A stretch of DNA of 64,000 nucleotides from Roseicitreum antarcticum (GCF_014681765.1 NZ_CP061498.1:2617501-2681500); one strand, 5' to 3'; positions 1 to 9,354 are shown, numbered from the stretch's first letter. Translations and numbers: made by a program. Notes: generated by a model not told the origin, from the sequence alone.

Positions 1-111
1 GCGCGGTTCCAGGAATTTGCCTGGGCCGGATGGCGGGGCCTGTTCACGCGGGACCCGGACGGCAACACGGTCGAACTGGTCGCCGCATCGCCGGAATGGC
101 ACGTCGCGTAG
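1..111 (+). CDS. Glyoxalase/VOC-family protein, C-terminal fragment
   Basis: An open frame runs in from the left edge and stops with TAG at 109–111, leaving the last 36 residues. The fragment contains FTRDPDGNTVELVA, the usual last strand of a vicinal-oxygen-chelate domain (glyoxalase, bleomycin resistance, ring-cleavage dioxygenase). In that motif the Glu of the E-L pair is normally a metal ligand. The rest of the gene lies outside the window, so substrate and exact subfamily cannot be told. It converges on the dienelactone hydrolase gene. The 238-bp gap between the two shows no clear terminator. Confidence 0.7.
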   Translation, partial: ARFQEFAWAGWRGLFTRDPDGNTVELVAASPEWHVA

Positions 112-349
112 GCTCAGGATGCGCGCGCTCTTTGCGCGCCGTGAAGGCCGACGGTCACTGCGCAGCGCCGCATTCCTGGCGCAGCGGTTTGGCCGGGGCG
201 GTGCCCGGTCGGATATTGCACGTCTGTGGCTGGAATAGAGCGTGTCCGCGCGGTGGTCGAGGCGCGACCGTGCACCGACGACGTCGCTGTGTGGTTGGGG
301 CGTGGTTGGGGCGCGCGTGGGCGGTGCCGCGCGCGCGCCCCAAGACCCG

Positions 350-1141
350 TCACAGGTTGGTGTCGAGGAAGTTCATCAGCGCGGCTTCGGCCTTCGCATT
401 GGCGGCCGGATCCCAGTCGTTCGAGCCTTCGACCGTGAACGAGTGGCGCGCGCCACCGTAGATTTCCGCGCCATGGGTTACGCCTGCGGCCTGCAATTCA
501 TCCATCAGCGCGGCCAGATCGCCCATGCCTGATACCGGATCGGCGGAGCCGTGCAGCACCAGCACCGGTGCGGTGGTGTCGGCGTAACCCTGCCCGTCGG
601 GCGTGCCAAGGCCGCCGTGGAAGCTTACGAAACCGTCCAGATCCATGCCCGCGCGTGCGGCCTCCAGCACTGCGGCACCGCCGAAGCAATAGCCGGTGAT
701 GACCATGTTCTGCGGAACGCCCTCCATCGCGGCGACGGCGGCGATCGACCCTGCAAGGCGGGTGCGGAATTCGGTGCGGTCGGCATAAAGTGCGCCGGTT
801 TCGCGGCGGTAGTCGTCCATGCCTTCCAGCACGGCATCGGTCCCATAAAGGTCGATGGCAACGCCGACATAGCCCGCTTCGGCCAGCGCATCGGCGCGCG
901 CGATCTCATGGTCGTTGACGCCGTCCCAGTCGTGGACGATCAGCACGGTGCCAAGCGCCTCACCCTCGGGCATGGCGATGTAGCCCTGATAATCGGTGCC
1001 GTCGATGGCGTAATCCACCGTGTCGGCCCCCGCCGCCGAGGCCAGCGCGATGGCCACCAATGCGATAGCGGTGCCGCCGGTCAGCGCGGTCAGGGTGGGG
1101 GTGTGGGTCGGCTTGGATGCAGTTGCAGTTTTCGCAGGCAT
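350..1141 (-). CDS. Dienelactone hydrolase family protein, exported
   Basis: A 263-residue alpha/beta hydrolase of the dienelactone hydrolase family. The nucleophile is Cys152 in GYCFGG, and the other triad members are Asp201 (HGSADP) and His233 (GGARHSF). A hydrophobic stretch at about 19–38 ending in ASAAGAD looks like a signal peptide, so the enzyme probably acts in the periplasm. The ATG at 1141 was chosen because AAGGGGA lies just before it; the frame is open further upstream but that part has no family similarity. No catechol-degradation genes are nearby, so the substrate is unknown. These enzymes often hydrolyse generic esters or lactones. Confidence 0.85.
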   Translation of the reverse strand: MPAKTATASKPTHTPTLTALTGGTAIALVAIALASAAGADTVDYAIDGTDYQGYIAMPEGEALGTVLIVHDWDGVNDHEIARADALAEAGYVGVAIDLYGTDAVLEGMDDYRRETGALYADRTEFRTRLAGSIAAVAAMEGVPQNMVITGYCFGGAAVLEAARAGMDLDGFVSFHGGLGTPDGQGYADTTAPVLVLHGSADPVSGMGDLAALMDELQAAGVTHGAEIYGGARHSFTVEGSNDWDPAANAKAEAALMNFLDTNL

Positions 1142-1418
1142 GGAAGATTCCCCTTCGTTGTGTACCCCGCATACCATAGCGCGGGGGGCGCAAAAGCAAG
1201 TCGCGGTTCCGTGAAGGCGTGGGACAGGCAAGATGCCGCTGGGTTGGGGCGGATCGTGCCGGAGGGCGCCAAGGCGCGACAAACCCACGGCGCACGCTGG
1301 GCGCACATCGACGCAACCCGCGCCGGTGTATCGTTTTCGAATGTCGCGCAAGGGCGGTTTCCACCTTTGCGCGACAGGGTTTCGGGCCGGGTTCAAGCGG
1401 TTCCGGTCCGGTTGGGCC

Positions 1419-2441
1419 TTAGCCCTTTTTCAGGCAGCGGCGTCCCAGGGTTTCGGCGATCTGCACCGCGTTCAGGGCGGCGCCTTTGCGCAGGTTGTCG
1501 CTGACGCACCAGATGTTCAGGCCGTTCTCGATGGTGCTGTCCTGGCGGATGCGGCTGATGAACGTCGCATAATCGCCGACGCATTCGACGGGGGTCATGT
1601 AGCCGCCGTCTTCGCGCTTGTCGATCACCATGATGCCCGGGGCCTCGCGCAAGATGTCGCGGGCTTCGTCATCATCGAGGAAATCCTCGAATTCGATATT
1701 GATGGATTCCGCATGGCCGACGAAGACCGGCACGCGCACGCAGGTGGCTGTGACCTTGATGGATTTATCCATGATCTTCTTGGTCTCGGCGACCATTTTC
1801 CATTCTTCCTTGGTCGAACCATCGTCCAGGAACACGTCGATATGCGGGATCACGTTGAAGGCGATCTGTTTGGGGTAGACCTTTGGCGCGACTTCCTGAC
1901 CGGGCACGAACATGCCTTTGGTCTGGTTCCACAGCTCATCCATCGCTTCCTTGCCGCTGCCCGACACCGATTGGTAGGTGCTGACCACGACGCGTTTGAT
2001 GCGCGCGCGGTCATGCAGGGGCTTCAGCGCCACGACCATCTGCGCGGTCGAGCAGTTGGGGTTGGCGATGATCATTTTCTTTTTGTAGCCGTCCACGGCC
2101 TCGGCGTTCACTTCGGGCACGACCAGCGGCACGTCGGGGTCGTAGCGGTAGAGCGAGGAGTTGTCGATGACGACACAGCCCTGCGAGGCGGCCTTTGGTG
2201 CGTAGATCTTCGTTGCATCCGACCCGATGGCGAACAGCGCGATGTCCCAGCCGGTGAAATCGAAATGCTCCAGATCCTGGCATTTCAGCGTGCGTTCGCC
2301 AAAGCTGACCTCGGTCCCCATGGACCGGCGCGACGCAAGCGCGGCGATTTCATCCACGGGAAACTCGCGCTCTGCCAGGATGTTCAGCATTTCATGGCCC
2401 ACATTCCCGGTGGCACCGACGACAACGATCTTGTAGCCCAT
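1419..2441 (-). CDS. asd: Aspartate-semialdehyde dehydrogenase
   Basis: Makes L-aspartate 4-semialdehyde from aspartyl phosphate with NADPH. This is the branch point to lysine/diaminopimelate, threonine and methionine, and the enzyme is cytosolic. The 340-residue protein has the NADP-binding GATGNVG at 9–15 and the catalytic cysteine Cys130 in NPNCST, and is full length for the family. The ATG at 2441 is preceded by a GGAGGC ribosome site. It appears to be a single gene. dapB of the same pathway is far away at about 50 kb. Confidence 0.97.
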   Translation of the reverse strand: MGYKIVVVGATGNVGHEMLNILAEREFPVDEIAALASRRSMGTEVSFGERTLKCQDLEHFDFTGWDIALFAIGSDATKIYAPKAASQGCVVIDNSSLYRYDPDVPLVVPEVNAEAVDGYKKKMIIANPNCSTAQMVVALKPLHDRARIKRVVVSTYQSVSGSGKEAMDELWNQTKGMFVPGQEVAPKVYPKQIAFNVIPHIDVFLDDGSTKEEWKMVAETKKIMDKSIKVTATCVRVPVFVGHAESINIEFEDFLDDDEARDILREAPGIMVIDKREDGGYMTPVECVGDYATFISRIRQDSTIENGLNIWCVSDNLRKGAALNAVQIAETLGRRCLKKG

Positions 2442-2540
2442 TATGGCCTCCTAAACTTCAGTTGGAAGGGTGCCTAGCGGAAATCCGCAGGATATTAAAG
2501 GGGCATGTCGGGGGGCGGCGGTCCTTCTGGGGGGGCAATG

Positions 2541-2581
2541 GCGGTCAGTCCCGTGCGGTCAGTCCCGTGCGTTCAGTCCGT
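2541..2581. repeat. 14-bp tandem repeat, about three copies, crossing a stop codon
   Basis: The unit GCGGTCAGTCCCGT occurs at 2541–2554 and 2555–2568, with a degenerate copy (GCGTTCAGTCCGT) at 2569–2581. On the minus strand each unit holds TGA, and the last copy supplies the stop codon of the MFS gene. Slippage here would change the 3' untranslated region or the last few codons. Confidence 0.8.
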
Positions 2582-3745
2582 GCGGTCTGTGCTGAACAGG
2601 TAGATCGTCAGCCCGACCACCAGCGGCACCGCGAAGAACAGGAGCAGCGTCTGGTACGAGGCCACGCCACCCGGGCCCGCGCGGTGCACCGCGCCGCTGG
2701 CCAGTTGCATCGCCCCCGCGCCGCCGATGACAAAGAGGTTCAAGAGGGTCACGCCGCGCCCCAGCAGATGCGGCGGCACGAAGCTGCGGCCATGCGCCAT
2801 CAGCAACGGGAAGGAGGCGCCAAAGCAGCCGATGCCCGCGAACAGCAGCGCCGTGGGCCAGAAGCCCGACAGTGGGAACGCCGCCAGAGTCAGCAGGCAG
2901 GCCGCGCCCATCGCGTTGCCGCCAAAGACCACCCATTTGCGGCTGTGAAACACCCGGTCCAGCGGGCCATAGGCGAAGTTGCCCAGCACCATCGCCCCCG
3001 CCATGACCAGCGAGGCCAGCCCGATCTGCGCGGTGCCAGCCCCGTAGACATCGGCATAGAACGGGCCCAGCCACAGCCCGCGCAGGCCTGCCGCCGGGGC
3101 GTAGTTCACGAAGAGAAGGGGCAAGATGAACCACAGCGCGGGCAGGCGCAGCAGGTCCAGCAGGGAGCCTTTTTGCCCATCGGCGGATGCGACGCGGGGG
3201 GGGTCCTGGACGGTGGCATAGACGGCCGCCGCGATGCCCAGCGTGATGATACCCAGCCCGGCCACGGTGCCGCGCCAGCCAAAGGTCTCGGCCGCCCAGG
3301 CCAGCGGCAGCGCGCCCGCGACATTGCCAAGCGAGCCAACGCCGATGATCGTGCCCGCCAGGGTGGCAAAGATCGCCGCCGAATAGGTGCGCGCGAAGAT
3401 GTAATAGGCGGCCATCAGTACCGGTGCGCAGCCTACCGCGATCAAGATCATGGCGAGGTGCAGGGTCATCGGGCCCTGTGCCGCCGCAAAGACCAACGCC
3501 CCGCCGCCGCCGCCCACGGCCAGCAGCAGCGATGTCGTGCGGCGCGGCCCATGGGTGTCCAGCGCCCAGCCGACCGGGATCTGCATGGCGGCGAACGCCA
3601 GGAACCACAGCCCGGAGGAAAGCGCCAGATCATCCGGCCCCGCGCCGGTATCGGCCAGCAGCATCGGTGCCAGCACGGCCAGAAAGGCGCGGTAGAACTG
3701 GCTCAGGACATATCCGAGCAAAAGAAAGGCGATGCCAAGCCGCAT
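2573..3745 (-). CDS. MFS transporter
   Basis: A 390-residue major facilitator superfamily protein with about 12 hydrophobic segments. The loop GWALDTHGPRRT after the second segment matches the superfamily motif A (G-x3-D-x-x-G-R-R), so inner-membrane secondary transport is expected. The ATG at 3745 follows AAAAGGGACACCAC; an upstream in-frame ATG would add 21 charged residues and has no ribosome site. The C-terminus ends within a 14-bp tandem repeat. Nothing in the neighbours points to a substrate. Confidence 0.85.
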   Translation of the reverse strand: MRLGIAFLLLGYVLSQFYRAFLAVLAPMLLADTGAGPDDLALSSGLWFLAFAAMQIPVGWALDTHGPRRTTSLLLAVGGGGGALVFAAAQGPMTLHLAMILIAVGCAPVLMAAYYIFARTYSAAIFATLAGTIIGVGSLGNVAGALPLAWAAETFGWRGTVAGLGIITLGIAAAVYATVQDPPRVASADGQKGSLLDLLRLPALWFILPLLFVNYAPAAGLRGLWLGPFYADVYGAGTAQIGLASLVMAGAMVLGNFAYGPLDRVFHSRKWVVFGGNAMGAACLLTLAAFPLSGFWPTALLFAGIGCFGASFPLLMAHGRSFVPPHLLGRGVTLLNLFVIGGAGAMQLASGAVHRAGPGGVASYQTLLLFFAVPLVVGLTIYLFSTDRTD

Positions 3746-3892
3746 GTGGTGTCCCTTTTGCCGTGGCGTTGCGCGGCGGAACCTGCCCGTTTTATCGCGC
3801 CAACGCAATATGCTGCATTTGTGAAATAAAATTTGGTTCCGGGGGCGTGGGGCGGCCCCTGTCGCGCATGTGGCGGGCGGCGGTTTGCGCCC

Positions 3893-4378
3893 TCAGGCCA
3901 GGTGGTCGCGGAACTGGTCGGTCACCTCGGCGTAGATCGCGCGTTTGAAGGGGACAATGCTGGCCAGCATCTCGCTGGCGCTGATCCAGCGCCAGTGCGA
4001 GAATTCGGGATGTTCGGTGTCGATGCGGATCTGATCGTCGCGGCCAAGGTAGCGAAACGCGAACCACAATTGCTGTTGTCCCCGGAACTGCCCCTTCCAG
4101 ATGCGCGGTACGATGTCGTGGGGCAGGTCATAGGTCAGCCAGTTTCCGGTCTGGGCCAGCGGGGTCACCAGATCGGCGGTGACACCGGTTTCTTCCCACA
4201 ATTCGCGCAGCGCGGCGGCATCGGGGGCCTCGCCCGGATCGACGCCACCTTGGGGCATCTGCCAGGCAGGGGTGTCGTTGTCGATGCGCTGCCCGGCAAA
4301 GATCAGTCCTTCGGGGTTGATCAGCGCGACGCCGACGCAGGGGCGGTAGGGCAGGGCGGCAATCTGGTCTGGGGTCAT
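3893..4378 (-). CDS. rppH: RNA pyrophosphohydrolase (Nudix)
   Basis: Removes pyrophosphate from the 5' triphosphate end of mRNA and so starts 5'-end-dependent decay. It may also cleave dinucleoside polyphosphates. The 161-residue protein has a perfect Nudix box (G-x5-E-x7-R-E-L-x-E-E-x-G-V) at residues 44–66, and the RppH-type N-terminus [10 protein letters not shown] and MPQGG. The ATG at 4378 fits the family length of about 160 residues; the open frame upstream is not family-like. It follows ctpA in the gpmI–envC–ctpA–rppH order common in Rhodobacteraceae. Confidence 0.93.
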   Translation of the reverse strand: MTPDQIAALPYRPCVGVALINPEGLIFAGQRIDNDTPAWQMPQGGVDPGEAPDAAALRELWEETGVTADLVTPLAQTGNWLTYDLPHDIVPRIWKGQFRGQQQLWFAFRYLGRDDQIRIDTEHPEFSHWRWISASEMLASIVPFKRAIYAEVTDQFRDHLA

Positions 4379-4543
4379 GGGGGGTACCGGCCATGTTCGA
4401 GGGCGTGGGAATGGCCCAGACCTAGACGCTTGTGGCCTTAGTGGCAACGGCGCTTTGGCGCGGTCATCCTGGTGGGCCGGGCTGGCGTACGCGCAAGCGA
4501 AGCGGGGTGGGACCGGGGCACAGCCCGGCCCCACCCCCGGCGT

Positions 4544-5872
4544 TCAGCGGTTGAGGGCTGCGAGGCCGTGCAGGATGTCCAGCGCATAGGCCAGTTGGTA
4601 GTCTTCGGCACGCAGGCGGGCGGTTTCCTCGACGATGCGCCGCTCATCTTCCAGTTGCCGCCGCTCATCCTCGGACATGCTGTCGTTGTCCAGGCTGCCG
4701 CGCAGATCGGCCTCGGACCGGGTCGGCACGGTGGGCGTGATCTCTTCCGCAGCTTCGGCCGACTGACGGGGTTGTTCGACCACGATGTCGGGCGACACGC
4801 CAAGGGCCTGAATCGACCGCCCCGACGGGGTGTAGTAGCGCGAGGTGGTCAGCCGGATCGCCCCGTCGCCGCGCAAGGGCATCAGCGTCTGGACCGAGCC
4901 TTTGCCGAAGCTGCGTGTGCCCACGACGATGGCGCGGCGGTGGTCTTGCAGGGCGCCCGCAACGATTTCAGACGCCGAGGCAGAGCCTGCGTTGATGAGC
5001 ACGACGATGGGTTTGCCCTGCGCCAGATCGCCGGCGGTGGCGTTGTAACGTTCACCATCCGCGGCACCGCGGCCACGGGTCGAGACGATTTCGCCCTGTT
5101 CGATGAAGGCGTCGGTGACGCTGATCGCCTGGTTCAGCAACCCGCCCGGGTTGTTGCGCAGGTCCAGCACGATGCCTTCGACATTGTCGATGCCGCCCAG
5201 TTCTTCGATTTGTTCTTCGAGCCCGTCACGCAGGTTGTTGAAGGTCTGTTCGTTGAAGGTGGTCACGCGCAGCACGATGGTGCTGCCTTCGGCCCGGGCG
5301 CGCACGGCCTGCACGCGGATCGTGTCGCGGATGATGGAGACGTCGAAGGGTTCTGCCTCGCCCTCGCGCACCACGGTGATGATGATTTCCGACCCGACCG
5401 GGCCGCGCATCAGTTCCACCGCCTGCCCGAGGTTCAGGCCCATCAGCGATTCGCCGTCGACATGGGTGATGAGGTCGCCCGGTTCGACGCCCGCATCATC
5501 GGCGGGTGTGCCGTCCATCGGCGTGATGACCTTCACGAAGCCGTCTTCTTGGGTGACCTCGATGCCGAGGCCGCCGAAGGCCCCGCGCGTCTGGGTGCGC
5601 ATGTCGTCAAATGCGTCGCTGTTGAGGTAGCCCGAATGCGGATCGAGCGAGGTGAGCATGCCGTTGATCGCGGCCTCGATCAGGTCGGCGGCATCGACAT
5701 CCTCGACATATTGCGCGCGAATGCGCTCAAACACGTCGCCGAACAGGTCCAGTTGCTGATAAACGTCGCGGTTCTCGCTTTGCTCTTGCGCCAGAAGCGG
5801 CCCGGCGATCTGGGTGGCCAGCACGGCCCCGCCAATGATGCCGCCGATTGCCGCGTATACAAGTCTGTTCAT
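4544..5872 (-). CDS. ctpA: Carboxy-terminal processing peptidase (S41 family)
   Basis: A periplasmic serine protease of 442 residues. Residues 5–28 form an export signal or anchor. A PDZ domain lies at about 95–170, followed by the S41 domain with the SASASE serine motif at 297–302 and catalytic Lys324 (SFGKGS). The family trims C-termini of envelope proteins and controls peptidoglycan hydrolases. Its position next to envC agrees with a cell-wall role, since Ctp proteases and EnvC-like activators often share an operon. The C-terminal 90 residues are acidic and charged. Confidence 0.93.
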   Translation of the reverse strand: MNRLVYAAIGGIIGGAVLATQIAGPLLAQEQSENRDVYQQLDLFGDVFERIRAQYVEDVDAADLIEAAINGMLTSLDPHSGYLNSDAFDDMRTQTRGAFGGLGIEVTQEDGFVKVITPMDGTPADDAGVEPGDLITHVDGESLMGLNLGQAVELMRGPVGSEIIITVVREGEAEPFDVSIIRDTIRVQAVRARAEGSTIVLRVTTFNEQTFNNLRDGLEEQIEELGGIDNVEGIVLDLRNNPGGLLNQAISVTDAFIEQGEIVSTRGRGAADGERYNATAGDLAQGKPIVVLINAGSASASEIVAGALQDHRRAIVVGTRSFGKGSVQTLMPLRGDGAIRLTTSRYYTPSGRSIQALGVSPDIVVEQPRQSAEAAEEITPTVPTRSEADLRGSLDNDSMSEDERRQLEDERRIVEETARLRAEDYQLAYALDILHGLAALNR

Positions 5873-6044
5873 CGCGTGGTCCCATCGTTACAAGATCGGG
5901 TGGTTGCCACCCGGGTGTCGTTTTGCGGGCCGGATGTGCGGGTTCGCCATCCTTGCCCGTGTTGCCCGTGCGGCCCGGGTGCGTCGGGGGGCCGCGTGTC
6001 CCGGAGATGCGCGCACGAGGTCGATCCGACACGCCCCCGGAAGT

Positions 6045-7670
6045 TCACTCGCCACTCAATGCGAACCAGTCGGCGGGGTCAACCGTGTTCCCGTCGCTGC
6101 GTAGTTCAACATAGAGTGTTTCGCTGCGGTTTCCCTGTTGCAAGAGCGGCATGCCCGCTGTGGTGTCCGTGTCGCCGGGCGCGGACCCGGTGGCGGGTTG
6201 GGGTTGCGGCATGAAGCCCAGCGGCGCGCCAGCCTCCAACACATCGCCCGCGCTGCCATAAGCCTGTTCCATTCCGCCCAAGATCATCAGGTAGCCCTGA
6301 TCCGGCTCAGTGATAATCACGTTTCCGTAGTCCAGCAGCGGCCCGGCGTAGCGGATGGTGGCCGCTACGGGCGTGGTGACCAGCGCGCCGGGCGCGGTGG
6401 CGATCAAGATGCCCGGGCGCGCGATCCCGGCGGCATCAGGCTGACCCGCGCCGCGCAGCAACGTGCCGCGCACCGGCAGGGGCAGGGTGCCGCGCATCTG
6501 GGCGAAGGGCGCAGGTGCGGGCACGTCGCCCAGCACGGTCGTCGCGGCCAGTTGGCGCGCGAAAGTGTCGAGCGTGTCCGAGCCTGCCAGCAGCACCGCC
6601 AGTGTCACGGGATCGTCGGTCAGCCGACGCGGCAGGTCGCTGCGTTCCGACAGCGCGAGGCCAAGGTCCGAGCGCGCATCCTGCACCGTTTCCATCCCGG
6701 TTTGCAGCGCGGCAAGCGCCGTGTTCTGCACCGCATGCAGCGCCTGCAATTCCTCCAGATCATTGCGCAGTTCGGCGACGCGGGCGGCCATGGCGGGCGT
6801 CAGATCGGCCAGCATCATGCCCGCCCGTGCGGTGCCCAATGGCCCCGCCGGGTGCAGCAGGATCTGCGGCCCGCCGTTTTGCGACCCCCCGGTGCGTTCG
6901 ACCGCCATCAGCATGCCCAAAAGCCGCGCGAGTTCTTCGCTTTGCGCGGTGAACTGCCGTTCCAGTGCGGTTTCGCGCAGGGTGACGGTGCGCAGGCTGG
7001 TGCGCAGCGCGGCCAGCCCGTCCTCAAAGCCCGACAGGGTGCGGGTCAGCGCGGCAACCCGGTCTTCGGCGCTGCGGGCGTCTTGCAGCGCGGCGGTGGC
7101 GTCGTTCAGCGCGCGCGCCGCCTGCCGGGCCAGGTCCGAAGGGTCGGCGGCGGCGGGGGTGGCAAGCGCGCTGTGGCCCAGCCAGAGGGCGAGGAGGGCG
7201 GCCACGCCGCGCCTTGCGGGTCGGCGACGGAGAGGCGCGCAATACGGTGGGTGGGGCACAGCGGGCGACGTGCTGGGCGCGCTTGGTTTGCCTGCGCCTG
7301 CTGTGTTCGTGCCGGTTTTTCCTGCATTCGGGCCCGCCGCCCGTTTGCCAGTCGCGATGGTGTCGGCGGCGTCTTGCCCTGTTGTTCTGGGGCCTGTTGT
7401 TTCGGGGCCTGTTGTTTTGGAGTCAGCCGTTCTGAGGCCCATCGTTTTGGGGTCAGGTGTTGCCGGGTCAATCCTTGTTGGGTCAGCCGCTACCGGAAAT
7501 GCTGCACGCCAAGGCGCGCCGGTCATGGCGGGCTGACCCCGCGCCCCTGGGTCGGTTGCGGTCAATGGGGCGCAGGACTTTGCGGCGCGGGGCAGGACGC
7601 CGTCAGGCTGAGCGACATTGGGCAGCCCGATTCCGGGTTTGGCGTTGATCGGCGTTGCGCGGGTGCGCAT
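6045..7670 (-). CDS. envC: Murein hydrolase activator EnvC-like (degenerate LytM), start uncertain
   Basis: The core has a signal-like segment at about 154–170, a coiled-coil region at about 178–340, and a C-terminal LytM/M23 fold (GNVIITEPDQGYLMILGG). The zinc histidines of true M23 peptidases are absent, as in EnvC, which activates amidases rather than cutting the wall itself. The ATG at 7670 lies 2 nt after the gpmI stop but gives a 541-residue protein with a long Pro/Thr/Ala-rich lead made partly of a pentapeptide repeat. A GTG at 7259 would give 404 residues and a normal signal peptide (RRRPARR, then a hydrophobic core), closer to the family size. Neither start has a strong ribosome site. 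Codons in the extension (ACA, AGA, AAA) differ from the neighbours. Confidence 0.8.
   Translation of the reverse strand: MRTRATPINAKPGIGLPNVAQPDGVLPRAAKSCAPLTATDPGARGQPAMTGAPWRAAFPVAADPTRIDPATPDPKTMGLRTADSKTTGPETTGPRTTGQDAADTIATGKRAAGPNAGKTGTNTAGAGKPSAPSTSPAVPHPPYCAPLRRRPARRGVAALLALWLGHSALATPAAADPSDLARQAARALNDATAALQDARSAEDRVAALTRTLSGFEDGLAALRTSLRTVTLRETALERQFTAQSEELARLLGMLMAVERTGGSQNGGPQILLHPAGPLGTARAGMMLADLTPAMAARVAELRNDLEELQALHAVQNTALAALQTGMETVQDARSDLGLALSERSDLPRRLTDDPVTLAVLLAGSDTLDTFARQLAATTVLGDVPAPAPFAQMRGTLPLPVRGTLLRGAGQPDAAGIARPGILIATAPGALVTTPVAATIRYAGPLLDYGNVIITEPDQGYLMILGGMEQAYGSAGDVLEAGAPLGFMPQPQPATGSAPGDTDTTAGMPLLQQGNRSETLYVELRSDGNTVDPADWFALSGE
7381..7485. repeat. 15-bp minisatellite, seven degenerate units, in the envC 5' region
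   Basis: Seven consecutive 15-bp units start at 7381, 7396, 7411, 7426, 7441, 7456 and 7471. The first two, GTTGTTCTGGGGCCT and GTTGTTTCGGGGCCT, are nearly identical; the others drift. In the envC frame on the minus strand they read as pentapeptides: DPTRI, DPATP, DPKTM, GLRTA, DSKTT, GPETT and GPRTT. The period keeps the frame. Confidence 0.8.
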
Positions 7671-7672
7671 GG

Positions 7673-9205
7673 TCAGCGGCGCAGCAGGCTTTTGCCCGTC
7701 ATTTCAGAAGGTTGCTGCAGGCCCATCAGGTCCAGCAGGGTGGGCGCCACATCGGCCAGCCGCCCGGCTGCCAGTCCCGTACCGTCTGGCCCGCCGATCA
7801 GTGCGACCGGCACGGGGTTCAGGGTATGTGCGGTGTGCGGCTGGCCGGTTTCGGGGTCGGTCATCATTTCGCAATTGCCGTGATCGGCGGTCAGCAGCAT
7901 GGCGCCGCCTGCGGCGTCCAATGCGTCGAGCACGCGGGCGAGGCACCTGTCCACCGCCTGACACGCGGCGATGGCGGCGCCCAGATCGCCGGTATGGCCC
8001 ACCATGTCGGGGTTGGCGTAATTGCACACGATCAGATCGTAGCCTGCGCCGATGGCCTCGACCAGCTTGTCAGTCACCTCGGGCGCGGACATCTCGGGTT
8101 GCAGGTCATAGGTGGCGACGTTGGGGCTTTTAGGCATGGCGCGGTCTTCGCCCTTTTCGGGCGCTTCCTTGCCGCCGTTGAGGAAGAAGGTGACGTGGGG
8201 ATATTTCTCGGTCTCGGCGACGCGGAACTGGCGCAGGCCCTTGGCGGCGACCCATGCGCCCAGCGTGTTTACCAGTTTGCGCTTTGGGTAGGCGGTGGCC
8301 ATGAAGGCGTTATGCGCGTCGGAATATTCGACCATGCCGAGGGCGGCGGACCAATCGGGGCGGTGCGCGGTCTCAAAGCCCTCAAAGCCGGGCGCGGCCA
8401 GAGCCGACAGGATTTCGCGCGCCCGGTCAGCGCGGAAGTTGAGGCAGAAAAGCCCGTCGCCGGGCTGCACACCGCTGTAGCCTGCGATGGCGGTGGGGGC
8501 GATGAATTCATCGGTCTGCCCGGCAGCATAGGCCTGATCTATGGCAGCGGCGGCATCGGGCGCGGCCTCGCCCTTGCCCGACACCATCGCGTCATAAGCG
8601 CGCTGCACCCGGTCCCAGCGGGTGTCGCGGTCCATGGCCCAGTAGCGCCCGATGACGGTGGCGATCTGCGCCCCTGCGGGAAGGCTGTCGGCCAGCGTGG
8701 CCATGAAGCCGCGCGCCGAGGATGGCGGCACGTCGCGCCCGTCGGTGATGGCGTGGATCGCCACGGGCACGCCCGCGCTGGTGAGGGCTTTGACGGCGGC
8801 CTGAAGGTGGGTGATATGGCCATGCACCCCGCCATCCGAGACGACGCCGATCAGATGCGCGGTGCCTTTGGCGGCCTGCACCTTGGCGATGAATTCCTGC
8901 AACGCGGGGTTGGTGGCGAAGCTGCCGTCTTCCACGGCGAGGTCGATCTGGCCAAGGTCCATCGCCACGACGCGGCCCGCGCCGATATTGGTGTGCCCGA
9001 CCTCGGAATTGCCCATCTGGCCGCGCGGCAGGCCGACATCGGGGCCGTGGGTGATCAGCGTCGCATGGGGACAGGTGGCCATGACGCGGTCGAAGGTGGG
9101 GGTGTCGGCCTGAGCGACCGCGTTGCCGGTGGTGTTTTCGCGCTGGCCCCAGCCGTCGAGGATGCAGAGCACGGTGGGTTTCTTGGCGGGGGTGGTCGAG
9201 GTCAT
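7673..9205 (-). CDS. gpmI: 2,3-bisphosphoglycerate-independent phosphoglycerate mutase
   Basis: Interconverts 3- and 2-phosphoglycerate in glycolysis and gluconeogenesis; a two-Mn enzyme of the alkaline phosphatase superfamily. The 510-residue protein is full length, with metal ligand Asp17 (ILDGWGQ), phospho-accepting Ser67 (GQMGNSEVGHTNIG) and the C-terminal metal site TADHGNCEM. The ATG at 9205 has AAAGGG nine bases upstream. The frame is open further upstream through 15-bp repeats (TTKAK-like), but that part is not homologous. It is followed by envC after 2 nt. Confidence 0.96.
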   Translation of the reverse strand: MTSTTPAKKPTVLCILDGWGQRENTTGNAVAQADTPTFDRVMATCPHATLITHGPDVGLPRGQMGNSEVGHTNIGAGRVVAMDLGQIDLAVEDGSFATNPALQEFIAKVQAAKGTAHLIGVVSDGGVHGHITHLQAAVKALTSAGVPVAIHAITDGRDVPPSSARGFMATLADSLPAGAQIATVIGRYWAMDRDTRWDRVQRAYDAMVSGKGEAAPDAAAAIDQAYAAGQTDEFIAPTAIAGYSGVQPGDGLFCLNFRADRAREILSALAAPGFEGFETAHRPDWSAALGMVEYSDAHNAFMATAYPKRKLVNTLGAWVAAKGLRQFRVAETEKYPHVTFFLNGGKEAPEKGEDRAMPKSPNVATYDLQPEMSAPEVTDKLVEAIGAGYDLIVCNYANPDMVGHTGDLGAAIAACQAVDRCLARVLDALDAAGGAMLLTADHGNCEMMTDPETGQPHTAHTLNPVPVALIGGPDGTGLAAGRLADVAPTLLDLMGLQQPSEMTGKSLLRR

Positions 9206-9223
9206 GGCGCAGCCCTTTGTGGT

Positions 9224-9268
9224 TCTGGCTTTGGTGGCTTTGGCTTTGGTGGTTTTGGCCTTGGTGGT
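9224..9268. repeat. 15-bp tandem repeat, three units, before gpmI
   Basis: Units TCTGGCTTTGGTGGC (9224–9238), TTTGGCTTTGGTGGT (9239–9253) and TTTGGCCTTGGTGGT (9254–9268). On the minus strand this becomes an A/C-rich leader just ahead of the gpmI ribosome-binding site. No stop codon interrupts the frame into gpmI. Confidence 0.85.
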
Positions 9269-9354
9269 TCCGGTCTGTCTAGCCCTGATGCACGGCAAAA
9301 GCAAAGGCCCGGATGCGTGGGGCGTGCCAACGGTGTCGCTGGGAAGATGCGCGC

